A stretch of 64,000 nucleotides of DNA from Alkalicoccobacillus plakortidis (GTDB lineage Bacteria; Bacillota; Bacilli; Bacillales; Bacillaceae_D): positions 1,612,001 to 1,676,000 of the forward strand of contig NZ_JAMQJY010000001.1 of NCBI RefSeq assembly GCF_023703085.1. The letters are read 5' to 3'. The notes under the pieces were generated by a model. That model saw only the letters and a list, made by a program, of their open reading frames with translations, searched no databases and had not been told where the DNA came from. Both the position numbers and the translations under genes were made by a program. Below, in pieces: positions 6,985 through 17,450 of the stretch. Position 1 is the first letter of the stretch, and every line of letters starts with the position of its first letter.

Positions 6985-7854
6985 TTATTCTGTCCAGAAT
7001 CGAACGCCATCTAAGCTGATCTCATCGTTCGTAGTGATATCACCACGTAAAAGCATTCTACCTGTATCAGCTTCGATAGTAATTCCGACTGTTTGATTTT
7101 TTGTTACATTGTAAGCACCTGTCTTTATTAGGGTAGTCGGTCTTCTTCCTGATGGTAACGTTGATAAAGGTAGAGAAAGATTCGAATGCGCCTTGATTGA
7201 TCCTCTAAAGAAGAGTTGACGATTCGATACACTGTATGCAGCCATTACTTCTCCTGCTGTGGATCCATTAGCTAAGGGTAGGTTCTGCCAACTTGCAGGA
7301 GCATTAATACTGAACATTGCCCATGAACTAGGATCAGATTCACTTGTTACACGGTAGTAGATTTCATGGATTACTCTGGAGCTCCTTATCAGGAATTGAA
7401 TAAATGAGGAGCCTGTATCCTTTTTCGTTACGATAAGGAACCAACCCGCTACACCACGGTTAGGGTGATCGGTGAATCTGTTTGTATCAACTGTACTCAT
7501 ATAATGGGTATCAGCTTTAGATACTGTTGTGAGAGCCGTGATATTTGCATCTATACGCAACGAACTTTCTCGCGATAATGTTCCGAACATCGATTCTAAC
7601 TTCTCGCGTTCTCCCGGTCTAAAATGCTTGTCTTGATCTTTTAAATGCCCTTCAATCTCTGAACTTTCTTCAAGTGGTGGTTCGATTGGAGGTTCACTTC
7701 CATTTGTCCACTTTCCATATAAGAAACGAGGACTATATAATGCATCTTCTGGCTGGATAAACGTTACATTCACCGGCAATTCTTTTTCATCATCAACAAA
7801 AAGGATATCAATAAGATATCCTTCTTCATCATACTTCCATGCTTGTACTTCCAA
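6985..7854 (-). CDS. Tail fibre/baseplate protein with one pyocin-knob-like repeat
   Basis: The 289-residue protein contains HYMSTVDTNRFTDHP...GVAGWFLIVTKKD around residues 115-150. This is the same repeat seen twice in the next upstream gene and resembles the pyocin-knob domain of phage fibres. The N-terminal half has an acidic region with a short coiled coil; the C-terminal 90 residues look like a beta-rich host-contact domain. The start is TTG 7854, with AGGAGGTG eight bases upstream. It presumably works with the upstream receptor-binding protein at the tail tip. Confidence 0.65.
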   Translation of the reverse strand: MEVQAWKYDEEGYLIDILFVDDEKELPVNVTFIQPEDALYSPRFLYGKWTNGSEPPIEPPLEESSEIEGHLKDQDKHFRPGEREKLESMFGTLSRESSLRIDANITALTTVSKADTHYMSTVDTNRFTDHPNRGVAGWFLIVTKKDTGSSFIQFLIRSSRVIHEIYYRVTSESDPSSWAMFSINAPASWQNLPLANGSTAGEVMAAYSVSNRQLFFRGSIKAHSNLSLPLSTLPSGRRPTTLIKTGAYNVTKNQTVGITIEADTGRMLLRGDITTNDEISLDGVRFWTE

Positions 7855-7866
7855 CTGTCACACCTC

Positions 7867-10000
7867 CTATTTCATCGGCATTACTAAATTCACATAAACG
7901 GATGTTACATTATCAGGGAGATTTGCAATCAAGCCACTCGCACTTAGAATTCCATTGTCTCTAACTACGATTTTCCGATCGCCTGTTGTTCCAGCTACAG
8001 CACAATTAACCCACCAATTAAATTCAGGCGCCAGCTCACTTGGTATTCTTGCAAAGTCAACTGGATCGCCTTTAGGAATATCAACTCGACCTTTCATGAA
8101 AAGTAATCCTGCCTGAGAAGCATACATCAACGGATCATTAACGGGACTGTTACGAGTTCCATTAATTAATGTTGATCGTCTCCACACTTTTCGTCCACTT
8201 GTCATGATCTCCACGAAGTCACCTGGATCACCCACGGCAGGAACCACACGTATATAAATCACAACATCTCGATTTGCACTATTCCTCCATAACACCTGCC
8301 TGACTGATCCTGGCTTATCTGATGGCAGGACATCCATATACCAACCAAGCGTCACCCGGACTAGGATGATCTCTTAAACGGAAAGTATCATCCGTCGTCA
8401 TATAATAGTTGTCAGGAATTTTGATATCACTTAAACGTGTGACGGACGGGTAAAGGTATTCACACTCTCCACCTTTGAAATGAATCTCCCATTTACTTGA
8501 TGCAGTTGATTTATTTAAAATCCGTGAGAATACTCTTACTTTTCTAGTGAGTGTGCTCCTTGTTAAATATTGCGGAACAGTCCCCACTCTGTCACCTGGC
8601 AAAACGTCTAAAAACCACCCTGCGTTACCCGGATCTGGATGGTCCGTTAAACGTAAGGAATCATCGATAGAAAGATAATAATGACCAGGCTTCGTTATTT
8701 CAGCTAAACTTTTAGCGTTTGCAGGTATGTTTTTGCGCGAACCATCTGATTTAGTCATTGCGTATAGCTGAGGGTTACTCAATATATACTGCATTAACTT
8801 ATTTATTGACCCTCTCTGTCCATACGAATACACTTTGTGGCGACGTCTTCCCATACCGCCTACTGTAATACCAGCTAGTAATGCTCTTTGTTTCGTTACT
8901 GGATCAGTATAAAAAAAGACTCCCTCAGGTTCTCGGAAGTCGTCTATAAATTTTCCATTGTTTTCTGCTCCAAATGTATGAAGTTTGCGAGCGACTTCCT
9001 GTCCTGTTTTAAAATCATACTGAGCTAAATATGGTTGATGCGGCGTTCCGTTGGCTGATCCACTGTACCAGTACATGTCATATCCATCCGAAGTGACACC
9101 TTGCATAAAATCAATATCAGAAGAAACGATTACTTCTCCCAACAAGTTGTCAACGCCCTCTTTGATGTCCGATAACTTACGTAATTCCACTACTTGTCTG
9201 CCATTCCTTGAATAACGTAAGGTAATAAACCCATAAGCAGGATCTATTGTTGGTGTAGTATAAACAGAGTTAAACTTCTTGAACCGTTCAATACCTGATA
9301 TAGATCCAATACCTGTATTCGGTTTATAAGGAAAACGGACTAACTCATTGCTGATTACACGGTTGTTACCATCTACAATATTGAGGTTAGACCAGACATA
9401 CAGTACATCATCTTCCCACTCAAGACCCACTGTAGTGCCATGACCACCATCTTTTATGATCATATAATCGATAAGCTCACCGTTAGGAGTCATCTGGCTC
9501 AACACATAATGCTCATTGTTGCCGCTTGTAGTGGAATGCACCTGAGTCGCAAATAGATTCTCTGTTCTCTCGTCAATTCCAAACCACTGCATAACAGATG
9601 CTGACATAGGAACCAATTCAGCGAAGAAGTAAGGCTCGTATTTAAACAAGTCAAATTCATGTTCAATGTCATCGAGCACACCCAATGTTTGATTAGTTAC
9701 AATGAGCTCATTTTCATTATCATCCGCGCGTTCTCCCATGGTTCCGAAACTCTTACCAGTTGTGCGAGAAACATGATAATCTTTAATCTCTGTGATATCG
9801 GTAGCGTTAGCGATCTGCTCTTTATACTTTTTATCAAGGACCTCTTGCTGAAATTGCGTGTCTTTACTCAGCTTTTCGGTTTCATCAGCTAACTTTGCCG
9901 TTTCTTCCATACCATCAGCAATAGAATCTCTAACATATCGAGCTTTTTCTTCACCACGCACCGAATTAGCCAATTTTTGAATTACGTTTTTTATAGGCAT
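7867..10000 (-). CDS. Receptor-binding protein with beta-propeller and pyocin-knob repeats; one-base frame break at 8345-8350
   Basis: Reading through one extra base, the product is about 710 residues. After a helical N-terminus, residues about 130-400 look like the P68 receptor-binding/TagC-like beta-propeller (blades include NGELIDYMIIKDGGHGTTVG and GVTSDGYDMYWYSG). Two pyocin-knob-like repeats follow (HYYLSIDDSLRLTDHPDPG; YYMTTDDTFRLRDHPSPG), then a beta-rich end. In the second repeat the frame breaks: GACGCTTGGTTGG should read GACGCTGGTTGG to give AGWYMDVLP, as in the sister repeats. The given sequence therefore shows two frames (8315-10000 and 7867-8355). This is one of fifteen breaks at GCTGG. 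It likely binds wall teichoic acid or another surface glycopolymer. Confidence 0.8.
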
Positions 10001-11562
10001 TAGCTTCCTCCCTCTAATCTAGACAATCTGAGAAGTACATCATCTAAATTCACTAATTGTGTGGCAGTAATCTTGTTCAATTTTTCTTTATCAACCGAAT
10101 CAAAAAGCCCGCTAACCAATTCGGTTGCGAGCTCATAATTCTTTAATCCATCTAGTTTTTGTTTATCGGCAGCAGTCATTAACCCTGTATTTGTTGATGT
10201 AGCTGGTTGGTAATCAGGTAGGTCACCAAGAGACTCATTCAACTCATCAAGAGCAGCGTTTAAATCTTTGACAGCTTGATCAAGACCAGGCAGATCATTG
10301 TCTTCTAGTGTGATCTTGATAATAGATACTGTTTCATTTACTCCATCAACTTCCGATCTTAAAATTCCGATTGTCCTAGCTTGTCTGTGTATGGTGTTCT
10401 GCAAATCCACAACTGTTCTGGCTGATCGATTTACATCATTTTGATATTGAGAAGCTGTTTTGAACAGATCACCGACAATCATATTATTATTGGCTGGGTT
10501 GATAATATCGATATTCTTTTCCACAACTCTCAGGGTTTCATTTATGGCCATGATTGGATTAATGACAGGATAACTGTTTCCGCACTCAAAGCTGTCAGGA
10601 TCTTTGCCGATGTTGTATAAATCCAACGCCTCAATAACATGTTTGACTTTCACTCTATTGTTTTCAGCCAGATAGTTGCGTCCAGTTCTAATCAAGTTGG
10701 CAGGTATTGTGATATCATCCCAATTGACGCTTTTTGTTATAATGCCAAAAGCTGCCCTTGCTTGATCGTCCTCAATATAATCCAATCCGTTATTAACTGA
10801 TTCAATCGTTAACCTTGCTTGGCTTGCGTCAACAGCCTGTTCATCTTCTGACTCAATTGTGACTCCAAGAGGAATGAGACGTGTAATGATCTCATTCGGA
10901 TCAGCTTCTTTTTCAATGGACTTAAGATTGTGAGCCAATCTAATTTCAGTCTTTTTTACATCTCCACCTTTTTCAAGGTAGTCCAGATACCTGACTCCAT
11001 TTTCTTTCCGAATCCACAGCTCCCCACCTAACCGATCTATGAGCTTGTCGTTGATAGACGCCCATGTAGACTCATATCCAAGGTAGCGATACACATTGTC
11101 TGTATTATTCACTACAGTGACGTTACCAAGAACAAAACGCTTATCAATATTGTCATTGGCTATTTCTCTGTTGTGTTGGTCAATCATATGCTGTAGAAAG
11201 GCTCTGATTGTGATGTCCCTAAATTCGCCATGACGCTGTGCTGAATCGTTGAGATAAGCAAGCTCTCCTTCACATAACAAGGACTTGCCGAACTTGCCTG
11301 AGTCGTCCATGTACTCACTGGGCACCCTTGCCCTTCCTTCAAACTCCATCTTTCCTGTTTTCATGTTCTTCACTTCAACCAAAGTTTTAAATGGTCTGAT
11401 CAAATTATAACCAGGGTTAAACGGGAGAAACTTAAAGGAAAAGGTAGATGCTAGATTTACAACCTGTTTGATCGTACCCTCTTGTAGTTTCAATTCATTA
11501 AATTCAGGATGATGTATCTCTGTTCTCTTGCCATCATTAATGATTGTGACTTTATACATCAA
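10000..11562 (-). CDS. Prophage tail endopeptidase / tail-associated lysin (Tal)
   Basis: The 520-residue protein matches the phage minor structural/prophage tail endopeptidase family at the tail tip. Family-like segments are FKFLPFNPGYNLIRPFKT, STWASINDKLIDRLGGEL and DPNEIITRLIPLG. The C-terminal third is a predicted coiled coil (TVVDLQNTIHRQARTIGIL) followed by repeats around LMTAADKQKLDGLKN, typical of the fibre attachment region. Start and stop overlap its neighbours by one to four bases, as in the rest of the tail operon. It should form the baseplate hub with Dit and carry the receptor-binding protein. Confidence 0.8.
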   Translation of the reverse strand: MMYKVTIINDGKRTEIHHPEFNELKLQEGTIKQVVNLASTFSFKFLPFNPGYNLIRPFKTLVEVKNMKTGKMEFEGRARVPSEYMDDSGKFGKSLLCEGELAYLNDSAQRHGEFRDITIRAFLQHMIDQHNREIANDNIDKRFVLGNVTVVNNTDNVYRYLGYESTWASINDKLIDRLGGELWIRKENGVRYLDYLEKGGDVKKTEIRLAHNLKSIEKEADPNEIITRLIPLGVTIESEDEQAVDASQARLTIESVNNGLDYIEDDQARAAFGIITKSVNWDDITIPANLIRTGRNYLAENNRVKVKHVIEALDLYNIGKDPDSFECGNSYPVINPIMAINETLRVVEKNIDIINPANNNMIVGDLFKTASQYQNDVNRSARTVVDLQNTIHRQARTIGILRSEVDGVNETVSIIKITLEDNDLPGLDQAVKDLNAALDELNESLGDLPDYQPATSTNTGLMTAADKQKLDGLKNYELATELVSGLFDSVDKEKLNKITATQLVNLDDVLLRLSRLEGGS

Positions 11563-12269
11563 ATCATCTCCTTGTAGTAGATAAAGGAGACTTCTGCCGA
11601 ACCTAAGATTCGTAGCCTGTTTACTCCTGGACTAAGTGTGAAATCATAAGATGATTTTGTTCCTGCAGGTATGTCATAGGTGACGCCATCCTTAATGATC
11701 TTAATAGATGCAGACGTCTTGATCTCAGGCTTTGCTTTACGACTGCCTGGGTTTTGAAGAATGACGTCCAGTGACCCATTGACCTTAAACATCGTATCTT
11801 GAAAGTAATCCCACAGAAAGTTGATCTCATCCCAAAGACCATGCCCCTCTGGAAACCTAGCTATTTTGTGCGAGTATGCTGTGAATGTGACTGTTACCTT
11901 ACCCATTACAAATTGAAAATCCGTTTCTGCACTAGAAACGGACTCAGCCAAGAAATAGAAATCAGACAAGGTATCATCTTTAAGCGGCAACTTTCTAAAA
12001 GGAGCTTGCAGCCAATTTAACAGCTGCGTTTCAAGTTCCTGAAAATAATGCCTTGCTTTCTTCCCTGCAATATTAAACGTGTAAGTAAGCTCCCTTTCCG
12101 TCCACTCTTGCTCTCCATAGAGTGAAGAGAAGTCATACTCAATATTAGAGTAAGGTATCCTCTCCATTTTCTTGATTTTAGAGGGCTTGCCCAAGTTTCT
12201 TGATTCTATCGTTAATCCAAGATCTCTATAGCTGTGTAACCCATTAAATTCAATACCATCCCAACTCAT
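11559..12269 (-). CDS. Distal tail protein (Dit)
   Basis: The 236-residue product matches the Dit/Sipho_tail family, which forms the hexameric ring joining the tail tube to the baseplate. Visible features are the N-terminal SWDGIEFNGLHSYRDLGL and YDFSSLYGEQEW segments and a C-terminal beta domain (SYDFTLSPGVNRLRILG). Length fits Dit proteins of siphophages. It lies between the tape measure gene and Tal, its standard place, with one-base and four-base overlaps. Confidence 0.85.
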   Translation of the reverse strand: MSWDGIEFNGLHSYRDLGLTIESRNLGKPSKIKKMERIPYSNIEYDFSSLYGEQEWTERELTYTFNIAGKKARHYFQELETQLLNWLQAPFRKLPLKDDTLSDFYFLAESVSSAETDFQFVMGKVTVTFTAYSHKIARFPEGHGLWDEINFLWDYFQDTMFKVNGSLDVILQNPGSRKAKPEIKTSASIKIIKDGVTYDIPAGTKSSYDFTLSPGVNRLRILGSAEVSFIYYKEMI

Positions 12270-15200
12270 TAGTAGGCAAGCCCCCTCTCTTGTAGTGCCA
12301 TCCGTTTAGATTGTTCGCTATCCATCTGAGAACCGACTTTTTCACGACCTAAGAATACATCAGTAGATTTATCTGCAATCTTTTGCATGATAGCAAGCAT
12401 TTTGTTGTTGCTATCCCTTAAGATTTGATTCTGTTCTTGCGTAGCAGCAAGTAACTCCTGCATGAGCGTCATTTCCTCTGGCTGTCCTCCAGATGGCTGA
12501 GAAGGATTAGACAATTGATTAGGACGCTTCGTTCCTTGGATATCTCGTCCGGCTAAAGCAAGAAGCTTTTGCGCTGCTGATCTACGGCTCGGATCAGTTG
12601 GGATAACATACTCTGGCCATCCTCCATCAGCAAGCTCATACATACCTCGTCTATCAACTCTACCTCCTGTTTTAAGTCCTCTTGGACTAATAGGAGTGCC
12701 ATTGCGTCTAACTTCATAATGTACGTGCGGACCTGTACTATCACCAGTTGATCCAGTAAGACCAATAGTTTGACCAGGAGCAACCATTTGACCAGCTCTA
12801 ACAAGGTTCTTTTGATTATGGCCATACCTTCTTTCAAATGGACCAGTAACAACCTTGATTAAGTTTCCGTATCCTCCAAGCCCATCCGGAGAACGAAACA
12901 CGGCCAGGAGCCTGAGAAGAAAATGGTTTCCCCATAGGAGCTGCCCAATCGTCACCGTTATGCGGTCTGATTTGTCCTGTGATCGGATGTTTACGTCTTG
13001 GGTTGAATGGTGAAGAAAGCCTAAACCCTTTCCAACCCTTGCCACCAGATCCTCCTGCTCCACCTTCAAAGAAACCATTAATCTTATCGGTGACAAATTT
13101 TTTAAATGAGTCTTTCACCTTAGTAAAAGCGCCAGTTCCAATATCCTTAAGCGATCCACCCATTTCAGGTGCAGCCACACCCATGAGATCTAACGCTTTA
13201 TTAAAGAGCTTGCCTGGATTAGAGATGTAGTCCCATACATCAAGAGCAGAATCCTTGATTGTAGATGCTACTTTTTTTGTCTTGCCCCATAGATTCTTAC
13301 CTGCATTTTTCAATGTACCCCATGCGTATTTTGGTATATCCATCATTTCTTTTGTTTCTAACGCTGACCAAACATGAGAGCCTTTAGGTAGACTAATCAG
13401 CGTGTCTTTGGCAGGAGAAAGGAAGCGATCGCCATCAGGCGTCTCTATAAGCTCTCTGCCTGAGTTTCTTCCTCGTCCATCCCCTACTATGGCAAGACCG
13501 CCTTTGTGTCCATCTGTGCCGTGTGCGTATTGTGGTACTGACCATTCACTGATCTTCGTACTGACACCGACTTTATCAAGAACCCAGTTCACCCCGCCGA
13601 TTACGCCATTTACCCCTTTACCTAGTTTGTCAGTCATGGAATTTGCTACTGCAATCAATCCAAGCTCCAATATTACCTGCTGTTCTCTTAAGGCCATCGC
13701 CCATTTTCTTTGGCATGCCCTTTACGGTTTCAACCATTTCAGAGACGTATTTTCCGACATTCGATTTCAAATCTGTGAAAATTCCAGTGATTCGGTTTTT
13801 CATATCAGTGAATCGAGAACGGATACTAGAAACCGTATCAATAACGGGTTTTACAATTCGATCCTTGATGGCATTCCATAAATTACGAGCTGTGTCACGG
13901 ATTCCGGTAAAAATTGAACGAATTGTATCTCGCATTGAAGTAAAGCGACCCCGCACAAAATCAATGATTGCTCGGATCACTGGCATGATGATTCCGTTCC
14001 AGATGAAATTCCATATTTGAGAAAACGTATTACGAATTGAAGTTGAGATTGTTGAAATTGTTGTTTGCATGGAAGTAAATCGATTCTTCACGAAATCAAC
14101 TATCCATTTTATAACGTTGTTAAAGGTCGTTCGAATTCCGGACCACATTGTTGAAATGTACCCTGCGAAACTTCTTATAAAAGTGAGTCCAAGCTTTAAG
14201 GATTCGTCCGAAGAACATCAGCTGAATGAAATTCCAGACAAACTGGATCGCCCCTGAAAACATCTGCTTTATGCCTTCCCACATTTTGCGGAAGTCGCCA
14301 GTAAAAAGACTAGAAAAAGTCTTCGCTAATCCCATAATGAATTTTAGCCCGCCATCGATGACGCCCTTTATATTCCCCCAGATCATTTTCGCTACTTCGA
14401 GCACGATTTTAAAGGCAACGGAAAAAATCTGTTGCATATACGGAAATGCCCACTTAAAGGCAGCGACCAGTCCATCAATGATCGGCTTCGTTACTTTCCA
14501 GATTCCAGAGAAAATATTCTGGAATGCCTTGAGGATGGCTTGACCTTCAGAGTCCCAAAACTTTTTGATTTCAGCTATTTTTTGACGTACAAAATCCATC
14601 GCTACTCCAATGGCATCCATGATTATTCTTTTTGCATCGGCAAATCCTTTTTTGACTGAATCTATAAATGCAAGGAACTGAGGATTGGTCGTAAGAAACT
14701 CTTTTACTTTTTGATAAGCATTCACAAAAGCATCACGTACTGCATGTATGATATTTCTGAATGTCTCTGATTTTTTATAAGCGATGATGAATCCAGTTGT
14801 AAGAGCTGTAATGACAGCAATCGTTATTCCAATTGGTCCCGTTAATGCCATAAACCCTAGCCTTAATACATTGAGCAAACCACCTTTAGCAGCTATTGCA
14901 TGCATGACTGGAGCCATTGCCGACATCACTTTACCAATGATGATGATAAATGTACCTAGCACAGTTAAAACAGGACCAAGCCGCAACAGCTAAACCAGCA
15001 AATACCCCTGCTAGTTTCTGTTGTTCCGAGCTAAGGCCTTTAAACCAGTTGATTGCTGTTTTAACATGACCAACAATCTTAACAAACGCTTCACCAAACT
15101 TAACGCCCCATTCTTCTGCTACTCCGGACATAGTATCTATAGCGCTAGTCATATTAACGACTAAAGGTTTCATGGCAGAGAAGAAGCCTCCACCTTTACC

Positions 15201-16292
15201 GCCAGCATCCAAGAAGTTTGCTCCTAAACGTCCAACGGCTGCCCACATGTTAGCCAACCCAGCTTTGAGGGATTTATCCCCCATTGTTTGTGCAGCACCA
15301 CCGATATTGTTTTCAATTGCTTTTAAAAACTTATCAGTCGAAATCTCTCCCTTAGAAGCCATATCAAATACAGCATCAGCGGTTGTATTTGCTTCTTCTG
15401 CGAGCCATTGGTAAATAGGCAACCCTCTATCAGATAACTGCTGTAATTCTCCGTTATACGCTTTACCTGACGTTTGGATCTTATTGAAAATACCTCCCAT
15501 GTCAGATAGGTTTGTACCAGCGATAGCGGCAGCGTCACCTGTGAGAGAAAGGTACTTAGTAAGTTCTTTACCTTCTTTTACTCCTGCAGCTACAGCATTG
15601 GCAGCAGTCGTAGCAGCTTCATCTAATCCAAATGAGGTTCCACGAACAGAATCTAATGCTGATCCCATGATCTTCTCAATTTCTTTCGTAGTAAAACCAA
15701 GGCCTTCAAGCTTTGCATTAGCTTCATCGATCCCCATTAATCGACTAAGGCCTTTTGCAATGGCAGTAGCTCCAAGTGCAGCAATTGGAGCCGTGAGCCA
15801 AAGAGTCATTTTACCGCCAAGGTCTTTGACGCCACTACCAAAGCTTTGTAGCTTTGTTCCTGCTACATCCATCGCATTTCCCATCTTAGTCCAGCCTGAG
15901 TTTTCGATACGCTGAGCTTCAGCAAACTTTTTAAGCTCTGATGTAGTCTTAGAAATGTCGCTCTCTAAGTTTCTTAATGCAGCCGATTGCTTGTTGTATT
16001 CAATTGCAGCCTTTTCAGCCTCGGCAGATCCAGCACCGTGTTCATCAACCATTTTTTCATAACTTTTTTGAGCAGCTTCGACACGTACCTTTTGTACATC
16101 AAGCTTTTTATTTAATCCATCTAATCGGGTTTCATACTTACCAACAGATCGCTCGCCTCTATCAAAGGCAGACATATTGGCGCGCATTTCACTGTTCACT
16201 AAACTAAATTGTCTATTAAGGTTTTTAAGCCCGCTCTCCACTTTCAAACTGTCCAGGCTTAACCCTATCGACAAACCCTCAATGCGTTCCAT
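12269..16292 (-). CDS. Tail tape measure protein with M23 peptidase domain; four one-base frame breaks
   Basis: After removing one base at each of four sites (12876, 13660, 14189, 14976), the frame gives about 1339 residues. The N-terminus has coiled coils and the TMP segment (SFGSGVKDLGGKMTLWLTAP, GSALDSVRGTSFGLDEAAT). The middle has hydrophobic helices and repeated VRSRFTDMK/VKNRFTSMQ units. Near the C-terminus is a LytM/M23 peptidase domain (HNGDDWAAP, RYGHNQ and GPHVHYEVR), which would help local cell-wall entry. Each break is CCAAGC (GCTTGG in the coding strand) where GCTGG restores the frame. I chose the start at 16292 from AAAGGAGG seven bases upstream. In the given sequence it appears as five overlapping frames. 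Confidence 0.88.
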
Positions 16293-16318
16293 GAGTTTCC
16301 TCCTTTCCTTGTTAATCA

Positions 16319-16364
16319 ATAAAAAATCCCTTAACTACCACCACTAAAGGCAGCAATAAGGGAT
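16319..16364 (-). terminator. Attenuator-like hairpin between tail chaperone and tape measure genes
   Basis: On the minus strand ATCCCTTA ... TAAGGGAT is followed by six T. It overlaps the end of gpGT. Such a hairpin would reduce, not abolish, transcription into the tape measure gene. Confidence 0.6.
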
Positions 16365-16914
16365 TTTTCTTCTTTGGGTTTATTTCGTTCTTTCAAGATT
16401 TGCACGACAAATTCATAAGGCATGGCAAGTGTTTCGTTAATGTCCTTGCCGTCCTTCATCAAGTCCAAGATGAGATTATCTAAGTACTCTTTTTGTTTGG
16501 TTGGGGAAAAGTCCTCATCCGTTAACCTTTCCTCTCCAGGAACTTTTTTGTCATTTCGGTATTTTGTTCAGATTGAGTACCCGTCATCACAAAGGCAACG
16601 TGTTCCTGTAACGTTTTTAAGGCATCTGGACCATGTAAGCCAGCAAGGAGATCCTTCTTAGTAAATTGCTTGTTGTAAAGTTTCACAGTGAAATCAACAA
16701 GCAAATCAAATAACTCACGGTTAGTAAGAGGCTTTTTATCATCATCTTCTTTTTGATCTTTCCCTTGTTCCTCCATTTTTTCAGCAATGTCCATCGCTTC
16801 ATAAGTAACATCTGTACGGATAAATGGAGTTGTAATATAGGTCATGGATACGATGTCGCCGTCGTCCTTTACCTCTGTAATAAGTTCGATTGTATGTCTC
16901 TTTAAATTCGCCAT
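16331..16914 (-). CDS. gpGT-type tail assembly chaperone, produced by -1 frameshift from gpG
   Basis: In lambda-like phages a small share of ribosomes slip -1 near the end of G to make the fusion gpGT, which chaperones the tape measure. Here the gpG frame (16522-16914) reads TEMTKKFLERKG then stops. Slippage on A AAA AAG continues as VPGEERLTDEDFSPTKQ, then LDLMKDGKDINETLAMPYEF and ILKERNKPKEEKSLIAAF, ending at 16331 just before the tape measure start. The T part has the expected helix pattern. Unlike the other frame breaks in this window, this one is biologically expected. Confidence 0.8.
16522..16914 (-). CDS. gpG-type tail assembly chaperone
   Basis: The 130-residue product starts MANLKRHTIELITEVK and contains TNRELFDLLVDFTVKLYNKQ and HGPDALKTLQEHVAFVM, resembling Firmicute phage tail assembly chaperones. 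It lies between the tail-tube region and the tape measure gene, the invariant position of gpG. It is the main product, with gpGT made by slippage. An acidic insert (QGKDQKEDDDKK) separates the two helical parts. Confidence 0.8.
   Translation of the reverse strand: MANLKRHTIELITEVKDDGDIVSMTYITTPFIRTDVTYEAMDIAEKMEEQGKDQKEDDDKKPLTNRELFDLLVDFTVKLYNKQFTKKDLLAGLHGPDALKTLQEHVAFVMTGTQSEQNTEMTKKFLERKG
16543..16549 (-). promoter_or_regulatory. Programmed -1 ribosomal frameshift site (A AAA AAG)
   Basis: In the gpG frame the codons ACA AAA AAG contain the canonical slippery heptamer A AAA AAG, twelve codons before the gpG stop. Slipping back one base joins gpG to the T frame. Confidence 0.75.
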
Positions 16915-16961
16915 TGTGACACGCTCCTATTTTTATAATAAAAAAGAGCAAGGCATCAGCC

Positions 16962-17450
16962 TCACTCTTGAATCAATGCTTTTAATGCTGTAACTTCATC
17001 TGCGGTGAACTGACTTTCACCGGGATCACCCTTATCCCCTTTATCTCCCTTGGTACCGCGAGGACCTTGGGGACCTTGCTCTCCTTGTGGTCCAGGTTCA
17101 CCTTCGCCACCGCCGATAGATCCGGCAGTTCGCACTAAAGTGGCAATCTCTCCTTCTTCCACAGTAGCTGTAACATATCCAATATCAGATTCCACAGCAT
17201 TGATTAAAACGCCATCCTCACCCGCTTGGACTCTTACACCTGCAACAATTGCTTCTCCAGCTTCGATGCGCCATGTAGACTTACCGGAAAAATTCACATC
17301 AACAACGGAATCAGCTTCAATCGCTCGTGTCGAATGGAAATCAGGAGTACCACCAGCTTCAGTGTGAGCGATTGTAGGTGCCGCCCCTTCTTCGCTTTCA
17401 AGAGATAACAGGCGATTGGCTAAGATATCACTATTTACGAGTACCTTCAT
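16962..17450 (-). CDS. Collagen-like phage structural protein
   Basis: The 162-residue protein has a beta-rich N-terminal domain of about 110 residues (MKVLVNSDILANRLLSLES to LVRTAGSIGGG). A run of nine Gly-X-Y triplets follows, including GEPGPQGEQ, GPQGPRG and GDKGDKGDPGE, and a short C-terminal helix (FTADEVTALKALIQE). Collagen-like triplets in phages form trimeric stalks of fibres. It lies between the major tail protein and the chaperone genes, so a tail-tube or virion decoration fibre is more likely than a receptor-binding one. Its start overlaps the end of the upstream gene by four bases. Confidence 0.7.
   Translation of the reverse strand: MKVLVNSDILANRLLSLESEEGAAPTIAHTEAGGTPDFHSTRAIEADSVVDVNFSGKSTWRIEAGEAIVAGVRVQAGEDGVLINAVESDIGYVTATVEEGEIATLVRTAGSIGGGEGEPGPQGEQGPQGPRGTKGDKGDKGDPGESQFTADEVTALKALIQE

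Noticed and set aside
12269..16292. Five separate tail genes
   Set aside because: The frames join perfectly into one tape measure protein when one base is removed at each GCTTGG; they are not distinct genes.
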